16,074 nt of DNA from Gracilaria vermiculophylla (GCA_019155205.2 JAHNZQ020003150.1:3096123-3112196), one strand, 5' to 3'; positions 1-9,116 are shown, numbered from the stretch's first letter. Notes: generated from the sequence alone by a model not told the origin. Numbers and translations are program-made.

Positions 1-189
1 AAGAGTTTGTTTGATGAAATTATGAGTGGTCATGACGAATGTCGGGGTCCGCTGCCCTCCAGCATTGGTCGGTGACGCGCAACGGGTTTCTTTTAGAGGT
101 TGTACCCGGGTAGTCAGCCCTTCAGGATGTGACGAAATACAGCTCAAATTGGAGAGACCCACTTGCGTCTGGCGGACGGGATTATCGAG
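1..189 (+). other. Possible 5'-cut exon pair of an unidentified gene
   Basis: Frame 1 is open from the first base to a TGA at 73-75 and reads KSLFDEIMSGHDECRGPLPS and on to SSIG. If a GT donor at 68-69 is joined to an AG acceptor at 124-125 (58-bp intron), the frame stays open through GCDEIQLKLERP to 189. There a near-consensus donor, AG|GTAAGA, begins at 190. A second GTAAGT lies near 237. I do not recognise the protein, and 45 codons is little to go on. The splice model is inference. The stretch could equally be non-coding DNA that happens to carry donor-like motifs. Confidence 0.2.
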
Positions 190-359
190 GTAAGAAACCG
201 GCTCACAAGGTTTAGGGGGCTGCGTCGATGCAATCCGTAAGTGCCCGGTAATTCCCTTCGCGTGGAACCAAACGCGTGTGCGCAACCATTTGCCAAGCCG
301 TTGACGCACATTGAGTATATTGCAACATATGCTACAAAGACTTCTGTTTTGTGTATGAT

Positions 360-735
360 GCACCATTCGTGTCATTCGAGAAAGCGTTCACGGGAAACGT
401 TTGTGAGGCTCTGGATGCGGCGGCAGAGGATGCGGCGGCCAGTATCCTCCCTGCAGAAGCGCCGCACGTACACCTACAACACCATTTGTTAGTCTAAAAA
501 TAGCTGATAGGGAGCCACCTGGAAAGCACAAATACCCTGAGGTCTATGCGCCTGGATGTAATGTTGCCAAATGATAATTCCTTGAAGCTTCTCAAGCTTT
601 CATTCAAGCGTCGGAGTTTATAACTGTGCCAGCTTCTGCTCATTGCCCAAAAATCGGCACTGTGGCCTTTACATGAAGATTGGACCATATCTGAATTCCA
701 ATAAGCCAACGAATGATCATAAGCGAGGTGCAATT
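360..735 (-). pseudogene. Stop-ridden protein-like reading frame, unidentified
   Basis: Read on the minus strand, one frame gives a protein-like sequence interrupted by only a few stops. It passes through IFGQ, AEAGTVINSDA, EASRNYHLATLHPGA, TSGYLCFPGGSLSAIFRLTN and GVVGVRAALLQGGYWPPHP. Three of the internal stops are TGA and one is TAG, as expected when CGA or similar codons decay, and the frame is otherwise free of low-complexity runs. No family was recognised. It could be the remnant of a transposable element or of a host gene, or chance. On the plus strand the same interval holds an 11-bp direct repeat, GATGCGGCGGC, at 414-424 and 429-439. The interval 736-1080 shows nothing further. Confidence 0.2.
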
Positions 736-1083
736 TCGTGATTTCACAATTTCTTGAGGTTCATTTGAAGTTTTTTTCTTCGCCCGTTCACCATTGACGG
801 GCATGAAGGGTAGCGGCTTAGAATGTAGAATTAGTTGTCTACGGTTTGGAGAAATAGTCATTCACGCTCGAGTGCAAGCATGCCGGACCAAAAGCTCTGA
901 GCTGTCGGCTCAAAGCAAGAGTGGGCTCGCACCGAAACAGATGCGGCGATCGGAAGGAATTGGGTTGCGTCTCGGGCGCGATTGCTCCGCCGGGGCCCGC
1001 TCGTCCAGCAGAACCGATAAAGAACGACACAATCAGCGCGCAAGTCGTTGCCATTTGCGCTGAGCAAATTGCTGCTTCTGGTT

Positions 1084-1089
1084 TTTAAT
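1084..1089 (-). terminator. Candidate poly(A) signal ATTAAA for avidin-like gene 1
   Basis: ATTAAA is read on the minus strand about 115 bases beyond the stop codon of the first avidin-like gene. It is a common variant of AATAAA. The second gene has a canonical AATAAA at a similar distance, which supports this reading. Confidence 0.35.
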
Positions 1090-1203
1090 TCGCTTTTAGT
1101 GGCAAAACGTCTTTGTTGCCCCCCGCGAAAAGCTCGCAACGTCAACAACAACACTCTAATCGTGAAGCTTTGCGACCATCGCGCCAAGCAGCGCTGCCGC
1201 CGT

Positions 1204-1584
1204 CTACATGGAGAAGATTTTGGTGCCCAACGTCACGCCCTGCATAACGCCGTCCTCGTTCACGTACGCGCGCGAGCCGGAGAGCACCATGGTGTTGTCG
1301 GGCTTGTAGACGCCGTTCCACGACTCACTGACGGCGTACGTGCTCACATCCGGTCGCTGAAAGGCCCAAAAGCGAATCACAAATGGCCCCAGGCCCGGAT
1401 GTCCGAATTCCTTGCTCTTCACCCACGCGTAGAAGCCGTTCAAGCTGACGTTCAGCGCTCCGGCCGGGGTCGAGGAGCTCTCGTAGTTGCCGCTGAGCTG
1501 GCCGTTGCTCGAGTTGGTGTCCGAAATCGTGATCTTGTGCACTTCATCGTCGGACGTGTACGTTCCGTGCGTGGGCAGGCACAT
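1204..1584 (-). CDS. Avidin-like beta-barrel protein, copy 1 (126 aa)
   Basis: Intronless 126-residue frame with stop TAG. Its layout follows the avidin/streptavidin family: an N-terminal GTY strand, then NGQLSGNYES (streptavidin GTYES, holding the Tyr and Ser that contact biotin), a PFVIRFWA strand (streptavidin GWTVAW), ESWNGVY (streptavidin TWSGQY), NTMVLSGSR (streptavidin NTQWLL) and a C-terminal LGTKIFS (streptavidin GHDTFTK). It is as long as one avidin domain. No signal peptide is visible, so a cytosolic protein is likely. By eye alignment the Asn and Ser of the first strand, the Trp of NTQWLL and the late Asp are replaced, so strong biotin binding is doubtful. The start is fixed by alignment with copy 2, since both open M-x-LP-x-HGTY. 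Family assignment rests on motif order, not on a search; another eight-stranded barrel is possible. Confidence 0.6.
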   Translation of the reverse strand: MCLPTHGTYTSDDEVHKITISDTNSSNGQLSGNYESSSTPAGALNVSLNGFYAWVKSKEFGHPGLGPFVIRFWAFQRPDVSTYAVSESWNGVYKPDNTMVLSGSRAYVNEDGVMQGVTLGTKIFSM

Positions 1585-1696
1585 GTTTTCTCGTCTGTGA
1601 AATGGTTTGAGGGTTATGATGCGGTTCCTTACTGGAGAGGCGTTTGAGGCTGCTGGGATGAGCGTACAATCAGCATAAGCGGTGTTGTGCGCCTCC

Positions 1697-1742
1697 TTTT
1701 ATACCAGTGGTGCTGCCAGCAGACCCGAGGCGTTTGTTTATC
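1697..1742 (-). promoter_or_regulatory. TATA promoter of avidin-like gene 1
   Basis: On the minus strand TATAAAAGGAG begins with TATAAAA at 1697-1703, 113 bases before the ATG. A transcript starting about 30 bases downstream would have a leader of roughly 80 bases. GATAAACA lies further upstream at 1735-1742. The second avidin-like gene carries TTAAAAGGAG and GATAAACA at nearly the same distances, which is the main evidence that these are promoter elements. Confidence 0.55.
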
Positions 1743-3060
1743 ATTTGAAACTTTCGTCTTGCATCGAACAAATGGCGACGGCGCTGCTTCCAAAACGCGA
1801 CATCTCGTCGTGCACTGTGAATTGGTTCCCGTGATGAGAGGTGACTCTCTATTGATTCACCCCGCTTTTGTGCTTGCCGCAGAACAGCACCAAACACGAA
1901 AGAAACCATACAAGCCCTGGCTCGAGCCGTTCGACGCAGTTGCGCGCTTTCACGTCTATGTCATCGCTTTGATCGTGAGGCAAGCATTCCCCAATTAATA
2001 TAAGTTGAGCGGTACAGAGCTTAAGAAAAATGCAGTATTATTTTGTCTCGGGATCTTAACCCAACTTGTATTTTTCGACAAACACAAGGCTACAACTGGA
2101 CTTTCTCAGTATTCTCTATCATTTTTACTGTGTAGATGAGTCCCATACCTTTTCTATAATGCACCAATGAAATTGAATATTATGTTTTCTATATAATCTC
2201 TAGATTCCCTAATATCTACTGTTGGGAAGAAGCTTCTACATGCGCTCATAGCACTAATGAGCAAGCGATTCTCATTTGCTGCTTTCTACGTGCTGTTGAC
2301 GAGCTTTAGCGATAAGCGACAAGAGCTCGCCGTTCAGTTCGTCATAGAATTCACACGAAATCAGAGTTGTCGGATGGCAGCCGCGCAAGCTCCATCTTTG
2401 CAATTGACGGTCCCATTCTACGCTGAACCAAGCCTCGCCGTTTTGCCGAGCGCCGAATCACGACCGAGATGCGGCCGATTAGCACGCGATGGGTACGTCG
2501 CGTCCGTTTCTTTGCGTTGCGGCTGCAAGAAGTCGCTCGCGCACGACCGAGTCCTGAATAGCCTTGATGCGCCACAGCTGCTACTTAAGCCGCACTCTCA
2601 ATCACGGGGCCTTCCGACACAGCATGCCCATTGCCACTCGTCCCGTTGCTTACCTCATTTGCGCATCCATTTGCGTGCGTAGTACCACCGCCCCTCGACT
2701 CTCGCCCCGCAGCCTTGCACGCAACGCGGCTGGTTGCCCGCGCCGGGCGCGATGCGTCCGTTGTGGCGCTGGGATCCCAGACTGGCCGCACCGCGTTTCC
2801 GTCTCACGGGCAGCGCTCAACTTACCACTGAGCTGTCTCGTCACCACCCGTCTGGCTGCGGAAAGACGTTCCGCCACTGCGACTATTTTCGGAAGCTCCC
2901 GCGCTGGCGGCGAGAGACCCCCAACTACAAAGCCGTGAGAGTAAAGAAAACGGAGATCATCTTCTTCACCTGCAAACACATTCAACAGGTGTTCTTTGGA
3001 CTATCTGGTCAACCAGCCTCGATAGAAGCCGTCATTGAAATTGCAAGCGGCCTCAGCTGA
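1743..3060. other. No recognisable gene; mixed-composition intergenic DNA
   Basis: About 1743-2000 and 2260-3060 are of middling to high GC, with an AT-rich stretch at 2000-2250 between them. Several overlapping open frames of 70-140 codons exist on both strands at 2257-3060, but none shows a recognised motif. All are rich in Arg, Ala, Pro and Ser, as expected of chance frames in GC-rich DNA. An exon of an intron-containing gene in 2560-2990 cannot be excluded. Confidence 0.4.
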
Positions 3061-4719
3061 GGTTGCCACAGCACGTACCTCTCGAGTCGTAGCGCAGTTC
3101 TCTCAAGCGCCGGTCGCCCTAAGGCGGAGAATAACCCCGTCTCTTCCGTGACGGCTTCGCAGGCAATCACAGCGATCTCTGCTCACAGGCGTGAACATTG
3201 CGCATAAGTTTTTGTTCTCTTGGCTGTCAACAGACCATAGACCGAAGCCAAAGGCTCTGATGAAAACGCCTAGGGTTCTCACAGGAGGCAGGTGAAAATC
3301 TTGGCGTTGCTTTAGTAGACCGATGGCTGTTAGTTTTTGAAACGTTTTCTTTTTCTTAAATTTCTATTATTCGTTTTGTGAGTTTTGCCTCAGCTGCCCC
3401 TCAGGAGCAGAGAAATGACTCTTATAGAGACTCACTAACTGCCCTCCGTTTTTGAATAGACAATTTTCGTAAAATATCTGTCTGCAAATGAAAAAGATAG
3501 AAAACTGTTTCAAAATCATAGGACGTTTCACTTCCATTTATCTCTTTACCTTCTTCAGGATGTTATTTTCACTTCTACGTATTAAATTATACTGAACCAA
3601 CGCTTTAGCATTGCGTTTCTCTAACATGCCATACTGACATACATTCATAGCTTTTGCTCTATTTCCAATACATTTTTTTAAAATCAAAATCTTTTTATAA
3701 TGGCCGGTCATGGCCACAAATCATTCTAACGAAAACATCTTATGCCTGTTGGATTGGCTTTGAGAGAACTAAACGCGCAATCAACTGCGTGGCATTAATT
3801 TCTAGTTGTCAAAGAAAGTTGTTCATTACTGTTAACTACAAATTTGGCGCGCTAAATTATTTTAGTAGAAAACCATATTACATTTCTGACAAGCTATGTA
3901 AAATTTTATAAAAAGTTGTGTGAAAGCGCTTACTAGCCTTTTTTGAGTCAATTCTGCAAACTGAAAAGATTTAATCTGTAGATATTTTCATCAGAAGTCC
4001 AGACCACACCATAATACTTACAAGCTCTAATAAACCTATAGTACATTCAACTTTTGTTTGCTATTTTTTAATTATGCTACAAATATGTAGAGCACACTAA
4101 ATCATCTAAATCAAACTTCTAATCTATTTCATTCTTCTTCTTCGCATCTATCATGTTTGTCAGTGCTAATTGCACACTGCGGCATCGTGGTTTGTTTATT
4201 ATGAGCTTCTGAAAAGATATTTTCTTCCGTTTCATAAAGCAAAAGAATCTCTATGCGTGATTTTTCACCATTTGGTTCTTTTTTATAAACATATGGTTCT
4301 TTAATCGAATCTTTACTGCAACATTAAATATTAAATACAAGGATAAATGTTTTGTATAAACGTATGCTTATTATTGGCGCTGGGAACCATAAGACCACCA
4401 GTAGAAGGTTATGTCTATATTACGCTAAATATTTTATAAAAATGGTATGATAAAGAGAACAATGGCCTACATCTACGGTACTGTTTGAAATATTGTGTTA
4501 TACACTTTTACCTTGAATTATCTGGTGGTCGTTTTGAGAAAGAAAAAAAGCGTATCGTACATGAATAATTACGGGCGAGTTGGAAGTGTTCATTCTTTTT
4601 GAAACTCGAAATTGAACGGTCATAGAGAAAGGTACGGCAACAGTAGGTACATTTGCGCATTTTGGCGAGCTTAATAGGTGTCCTGTTTATTACAAACGTA
4701 TTGAACCTCTGTTCTTTTT
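3061..4719. other. AT-rich non-coding region
   Basis: From about 3340 the sequence is AT-rich with many homopolymer runs. The longest open frame (85 codons, 3654-3911, plus) has no recognisable motif. I see no RNA gene, tandem array or transposon end here. A TGATGA at 3258-3263 resembles a snoRNA C box but has no matching D box. Confidence 0.45.
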
Positions 4720-5320
4720 ATTGGGAATGAACTATGCGTCGTGTGCACTTAAGCCTTCAAGCACACGGCTTATTGTTGTATTCAGGCTTGAACTGCGCGA
4801 CGTGTTCACCGATCGCAACGTTGGCGCGCGTAAAAATTACGCAACACACACAGACGGCGCGACGCAGATATTCAGCCCAACTTCGATACCTGCAAGCCAC
4901 GGCAACTCATTTCGTGTATCGAGCTAGGAATATCAGTCGTTGAACTACCTACACCAAGCCTTGCGCGACACGCCATGTGCTTCAAGCCGTGAATGTAACA
5001 CAGTGGAGTTGGAAGACGTCTGGTGAGGCCCACGCTCTTCTCAGAGATGTGTCCGGCTGTGTTTATAGTGTTTCTTTAAACTAGATATTAAGCTTCTTAC
5101 TTTATACTTTATTTACTTGAACGTTCGAAGTGCACGGCGCCTGGTCGTCATGCCCTTGAACTATGCGACACGTGCTTGAAATGTTTGAAGCACACGACGC
5201 ACTGTTGGGACTTGGCTTGAACCCAACGTCGTGCCGCCGAAGTGCAATGTTCTTGTGCATCGTGTTACGACGTGCGGTACAACGTTTGCAGTATGTAGTG
5301 CAACTCGCTTGAACCGCTAG
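4720..5320. repeat. Cluster of degenerate CTTGAA / GCACACG repeats with hairpins
   Basis: Variants of two linked words recur over 600 bases: CTTGAAC and a longer piece close to GTCGTGTGCTTCAAG, in both orientations. Occurrences start near 4737, 4790, 4962, 5116, 5154, 5213 and 5308. Some pair with each other. CGTGTGC (4740-4746) faces GCACACG (4761-4767), and GTGCTT (5172-5177) faces AAGCAC (5188-5193). No coding frame explains the repetition. It may be an eroded minisatellite or a tandem of a short inverted-repeat element. Confidence 0.4.
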
Positions 5321-5526
5321 ATTCTATGTCTTATGTTCGTTACAGTATGCGATAAAGGCTGAAACAGGTTGGTATACAATGAGCTTCGGCTGTCCATAGT
5401 TGTTTGAAAATGGCTGCAGTTTATCCGTCACTAATGGTTTAATGATCCATGGCAAATAGAACTTTTGTGGATTTGGCGATCTGAAACTGCGCTTGGGCAT
5501 TGGTGCTGGTACAAGATAGCAAATAT

Positions 5527-5597
5527 TATGAAAAGTCATGGGACACGTACAGCGAACAAGCGCAGGAGCGCCGGAGTTGCTCAACTGTTTTTCACTA
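5527..5597 (+). repeat. 71-bp direct repeat, copy 1
   Basis: This interval is repeated at 5759-5829, 232 bases further on, with two substitutions (5532 a versus c, and a versus c within GCGAACAAGCG/GCGAACCAGCG). It ends with a tRNA-like A-box (TTGCTCAACTGT) followed by a run of five T and CACTA. Confidence 0.85.
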
Positions 5598-5645
5598 GTT
5601 ATGGGCACAGATACATGGGTCGCGGGTTCAAGCCCCGCCGTTGTT
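5570..5645 (+). other. tRNA-like segment: A-box plus perfect T-arm
   Basis: TTGCTCAACTGT at 5577-5588 resembles the tRNA D-arm/A-box TRGCTCARTNGG. It lies 36 bases before a perfect T-arm: stem GCGGG at 5622-5626, seven-base loop TTCAAGC at 5627-5633 with the invariant TTC and A, and stem CCCGC at 5634-5638. The acceptor strands (GCCGGAG and CGTTGTT) do not pair, and I find no 3' D-stem strand or anticodon arm, so it is not an intact tRNA. The A-box to B-box spacing suits an internal RNA polymerase III promoter. The T5 run just after the A-box would act against full-length transcription. Most likely this is a tRNA pseudogene or the head of a tRNA-derived SINE. Confidence 0.4.
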
Positions 5646-5758
5646 CAAATAAGATCTGTGTACGCTGCCACTGAAAGCGCGATGCACTGTAAGATACTCT
5701 CTGTCCAGCTGATAGCACAGCTTGAGATAGGCCGACGGCCTCAGGAAAAGAGGAGGAG

Positions 5759-5829
5759 TATGACAAGTCATGGGACACGTACAGCGAACCAGCGCAGGAG
5801 CGCCGGAGTTGCTCAACTGTTTTTCACTA
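5759..5829 (+). repeat. 71-bp direct repeat, copy 2
   Basis: Second copy of 5527-5597, including the A-box-like TTGCTCAACTGT at 5809-5820. It runs into AT-rich DNA after TTTTTCACTA, so it lacks the T-arm that follows copy 1. Confidence 0.85.
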
Positions 5830-5874
5830 AATATTGTTTTAAAATAACGAAAAGAACAATGGTTTGGAACACCA

Positions 5875-6393
5875 CTATTCTATCTTACTCACTTGTTGTG
5901 CACTGTACCGGATAAGGCTTATACCTTCCCGTCCATTGTTCACAACGATCTTTGTCAGCCAGAAAACCTCTCGGGTGGGACATAAAAAGCATGTTGTTGA
6001 TCCAGGACGAGCAAAACTTCCCAACGCACACGAATGACATTTATCCGCGTTCACTTCCCGACTGAAACTGTTGTAGCCACATTTTTCGCAATCCAACTTA
6101 TATTTTGCATTTCTACTTCCAGGCGGACATTTCCCAAAATCATTCTTGCTTTTCAAAAATTCGTCTCCAGGCGCACATTCAACGCAATTTGTTGCTCCAG
6201 GAAGTGCGTATGAATTACTAGAACAAAAATGGCACGAAAGAGATATATTCGATACATTGATGTAACGGTTTCCGTAACAGTCGATGCACCTTCGAGAAGG
6301 GTGATCATACTGCCGTCCGGCATCGCACATGCCATTTTTTCCGTCTGACAATAGCGCTGGACAATTTGGGCGTAAAACGCACGAAGGTGCGCC
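5875..6393 (-). CDS. Exon-like fragment of a Cys-rich GCC2/GCC3 (ephrin-receptor-like) repeat protein
   Basis: The frame is open from just after a TGA at 6394-6396 to a stop at 5875. It holds 16 cysteines, including six CxxC pairs (CIDC, CHFC, CVEC, CEKC, CHSC, CFLC). The units have the form CxxC, then S-Y or S-F, then PG(A/S)TxC, as in YALPGATNCVEC and FARPGSTTCFLC. This is the pattern of the GCC2/GCC3 repeats, which are usually found in large extracellular or surface proteins. No ATG suits a start and no signal peptide is seen. The frame probably begins at a splice acceptor, TGTGAG|GC, at the 6393 end. The last 35 residues lose the pattern after CFLCPTRE, where a GT donor (AGAG|GTTTTC) would end the exon near 5968. 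Neighbouring exons were not found, so an isolated relic is equally possible. Confidence 0.5.
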   Translation of the reverse strand, partial: GAPSCVLRPNCPALLSDGKNGMCDAGRQYDHPSRRCIDCYGNRYINVSNISLSCHFCSSNSYALPGATNCVECAPGDEFLKSKNDFGKCPPGSRNAKYKLDCEKCGYNSFSREVNADKCHSCALGSFARPGSTTCFLCPTREVFWLTKIVVNNGREGISLIRYSAQQVSKIE

Positions 6394-6735
6394 TCACAGC
6401 GAATCTGAGTAAAATGGGGTTGTACTGAAGTTCAGTGAAGCACCTTAGTTCGGTTATTTGTCCTTTTTTATTGAGCGGACAAGTGAGGCGATGCTTGCCT
6501 CAGATTTTCACTACGGTAGACCGAGGTTGGGGCTTGAGAACGTCTGATGCGTATTACTTTGCACGATTGCGCCTCTCGCCACGTACTAACGTGAAGCAAC
6601 TGGTGCGTTGTTAGTCTATGTATTATTGAACGGCGCTTCAAGTGCGTTTCTTCTTGAGCGAGCTAGCGCATTGTCAGCCTGCGCGTGTAGTCTGAAGCCA
6701 ATTGCATTCCATACCCATCCCCTTAGGAATCAACG
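6394..6735. other. Non-coding spacer with a small inverted repeat
   Basis: No gene is seen. TGAGGC and GCCTCA flank a seven-base loop near 6485-6503. AAGGTGC (6384-6390) faces GCACCTT (6440-6446). Neither has a clear role. Confidence 0.4.
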
Positions 6736-8060
6736 TTAGCCTGTACACTTGTTAGACGAATCGAACATGGCGCTACCAAAATTCACAGATAGCTTACCAT
6801 CGAATAACATAAACTCCAGAGTTTGGCACATCGGGCTATCGCCCGTGGGCATTGGGTCCGCGCAGTTTACCTTTCCAGGAAACCATTCCATTCGCATAAT
6901 TGTTCGGATTTCAAACTCATATCTAATCAAAGATATGTTCCCTCAAATAGACCTGTCCGTTCCATTTCGACGGGTAGACAGCGTACTATATAGAATCCAC
7001 AACGATCCAAAGTCCAACCTGAATTCCAAGCAGAGTCGAAAAAAACCTTGACAAAACTTTTCCTTCGTCTATGGCTTCTCCAGCTGCCAGCGCTTCAGCA
7101 AAGCCAATCGATTTGATTGGCCTACGCGACTTGTGGGAACTTCAAGCGACCACATGAATGATAGAATTCAGCTCGAGTTTCCCGAACAGTAACACCGAAA
7201 TATATCTTAGCTGTGCGTAGTCTTCGGAGCGGTTAGCAACCGAGAGCACTATCACTGAAACTTGATACGCCTTGTCTTCGATTGGGCGCACGAATTTAAG
7301 CGTTGGGCTTTTCTTCATGTGATTCTTCAACAGATTAATCTGCGTGATCAGGTATTTGACCAGTGGCTTTGGAGTCTTCTGCTGTAAGTAACTTGCCACA
7401 TGTTAACAGAGCGGAGAAGCAGTGACGCCTAGTCACCCTATACAGCTGTTGAGAAACCTGAAGGCTGCGAGTAATATAATGCTTAGGGGACTATCTTGTT
7501 CCCTTCTTTTCACACGACGAATCTGTCACGCTTCCTATCATTGCATCTTATCTTTGCCGTCAATCGCAGTGGTCACTTCGTCGAACTGCGTCACTACAAG
7601 AACGTAGATATGAATCTTTATTGGACCATACACAACTGTCCCAAGCTTATTACATTTTCCGATCTGTTCGATGACGGCGGTCAGGTAAGATCTTTCTCCT
7701 CCAAAACGTATGTCGTCCACCACATTCACGGCAACGACGATGATCTTTTCTTTGGACTTTTTGTAAAACAGTTGTGGTACGTAGACAAGCTGGAAAAACT
7801 AAAACTGCGAAGAACGTCGTCATTAAACTGCTGCCATTCAGCTCCGGCGCTAGCTAGCCAATAGGCTGCAGACAGAAGAAGCCAGTAGTGTTGATGACGG
7901 TTCTTGCACTCGCGCGGCGGAACCAAGTATACATCTCTCTGGGCTTCAATTTCCTAAAACGCACTCTTGAAGTCGATCTTTGCGAGCGTCCAACTGAAGA
8001 AAGTGGAAAATGATAACAATATGCGTATGCCATCTGGTGGGCAAGTTGCCGGGTCTGTAT
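6736..8060 (-). pseudogene. Relic of a Ty1/copia-like retrotransposon (element 2): RT to RNase H
   Basis: Pieces of one polyprotein follow in order along the minus strand. First comes WTLAKIDFKSAF near 7960-7990 (reverse transcriptase motif A) with EAQRDVYLVPPREC and WLLLSAAY. After a frameshift near 7790 come VPQLFYKK, VVDDIRFGG (the xVDD catalytic motif, about 7710-7730) and KLGTVVYGP. Then follow SYLQQKTP and the RNase H-like KFVRP (7142-7399), SSHKSRRPIKSIG and AAGEAIDEGKVL (about 7065-7135), and IRYEFEIRTI, WFPGKVNCADP and FDGKLS (6736-6930). At least four in-frame stops and several frame changes break it, so no product is possible. The sequence type differs from the neighbouring copia element. 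Its upstream part ends where that element's LTR begins, suggesting the neighbour landed inside it. The homology call is from recognised motif order. Confidence 0.65.
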
Positions 8061-8188
8061 TCAGAATGTCCTATTGTAAATAGGTGTAGTTCAGAGCTTA
8101 GGATAAACTTGAGTAAACGCACTGTTGATTTATCTCGATGACTCGGCTTGACTTCTCTCATTCATCAAACATAGTCTGCATTTCTTTC

Positions 8189-8195
8189 TTATATA
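8189..8195 (-). promoter_or_regulatory. LTR TATA box
   Basis: TATATAA on the minus strand sits about 160 bases inside the LTR. The heat-shock-like palindromes lie upstream of it, which gives normal promoter geometry. Transcription would start near 8160. Confidence 0.5.
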
Positions 8196-8219
8196 GTGTT
8201 CTCATAATGTTCTACAGTC

Positions 8220-8352
8220 TTCTAGAACTTTTAATAGTTTCTATCATAAAGCATAAAATACTTCTACAAAATTTTTCTGTATAACCTTCTAGAAGTCTCT
8301 AGTTATTAGCAGCTTCTAGTTGCTTCCTAGAAGCTTCTAGATGCTTCTAAAA
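8220..8352 (-). promoter_or_regulatory. Cluster of heat-shock elements in the LTR U3 region
   Basis: CTAGAAGCTTCTAG at 8327-8340 matches the classical heat-shock element CTnGAAnnTTCnAG at every fixed base. Two further TTCnnGAA palindromes occur, TTCTAGAA at 8220-8227 and at 8287-8294. The last 41 bases (8312-8352) are four tandem units of 10-11 bases, near GCTTCTAGAT, so TTC half-sites repeat about once per helical turn. All lie upstream of the LTR TATA box. Heat-shock factor binding is inferred from this consensus match. Confidence 0.6.
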
Positions 8353-8354
8353 CA

Positions 8355-8363
8355 CCCTTTCTC
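8355..8363 (-). other. Polypurine tract of copia element 1
   Basis: GAGAAAGGG on the minus strand abuts the TG of the LTR and overlaps the TGA stop of the RNase H frame. In LTR elements this tract primes plus-strand DNA synthesis. Confidence 0.65.
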
Positions 8364-9116
8364 AACTTGATGACTGCTTACGACCCAAAATGTCCATAAA
8401 AAACCAATGCTTGTTCTTCTGTAGATACTTTGTAAAAATATCAGATGCCATATGTTCCGTACGACAGTACGTAATTTTCACTTCTTCATTTTCCAAGCAG
8501 TCCTGAATATAGAAATGGCGTATGGCAATGTGATTTGATTTTCCATGGCTTCCTTCCATTTTTGAAATTGCAATTGTAGACTGGTTGTCAACAAAAATTT
8601 GAATGACTTGTTCTTCAATGGTTTTAAGATCCTTCATGATTTGTGCCAACCATTTCACTTCTTTGGCTGCCTCTGTAACTACAATTAATTCTGCCTTTGT
8701 AGATGACAATGCCACACAGTTTTGCTTTCGACTGCTCCTCGACAGTAAACAATTTCCATAAAATGTAGCATATCCAGAAACTGATTTCTGTTTTCCGTAT
8801 TTCCCCAATTGGCATCACTGTAGACATACAGTGACGGGTTGGTAGATTTTTCGTAGACGAGACAGAAATCTTTTGTCTTCTGAATATACCTAAGAACCCT
8901 TTTGCATGATTTTCAATGTTCTGTGCAATGCTCTTCAAGAAACTGACTTAATTTTCCAACTGCATATGCTAGATCAGGACATGTCCCTAGCATAAGATAC
9001 ATTAGTGAACCAATTAATTCTCTGTAGAGAACCCCCGTAATGATTTCATCAGTTCCCCATTTTTGAAAAGTACTTTTCGCCTCCAAGGGTGTATTAATAT
9101 CTTTGCAGTTCTTCAT
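8362..9116 (-). pseudogene. Copia RNase H (interrupted)
   Basis: The chain runs CKDINTPLEAK, YRELIGSLMYLMLGTCPDLAYAVGKLSQF (9116-8913), a frameshift near 8920, a SDANWG-like segment near 8810, then KSVSGYATFY, SRSSRKQNCVALSSTKAEL, QIFVDNQSTIAI, HIAIRHFYIQD and DIFTKYL (8808-8362). These are the C-terminal landmarks of copia polyproteins. The TGA stop at 8362-8364 overlaps the polypurine tract. Confidence 0.85.

Larger units (their letters stand above)
8056..8354 (-). repeat. 3' LTR of copia element 1
   Basis: On the minus strand the LTR opens with TGTTTTAG at 8354, immediately after a purine tract and the stop of the RNase H frame. That is the normal position of a copia 3' LTR. It contains a TATA box, TATATAA, at 8189-8195 and an array of heat-shock-like elements upstream of it. 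The far end is uncertain. An ACA at 8056-8058 gives a length near 300 bases, and the true end lies between there and about 8160, because element 2 sequence begins beyond. No 5' LTR is present to fix the limit by comparison. Confidence 0.6.

Noticed and set aside
1048..1647. 199-codon plus-strand frame, and the similar 142-codon frame at 11023-11451
   Set aside because: These are antisense shadows of the two avidin-like genes. Their mutual similarity follows from the conserved minus-strand proteins.
3258..3263. TGATGA resembling a snoRNA C box
   Set aside because: No CTGA D box with flanking terminal stem at suitable distance was found.
5538..5915. 125-codon plus-strand frame across the direct repeats
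   Set aside because: Its protein-like look (VAGSSPA, VAQL) is the usual translation of tRNA-like sequence and comes from the A-box and T-arm.
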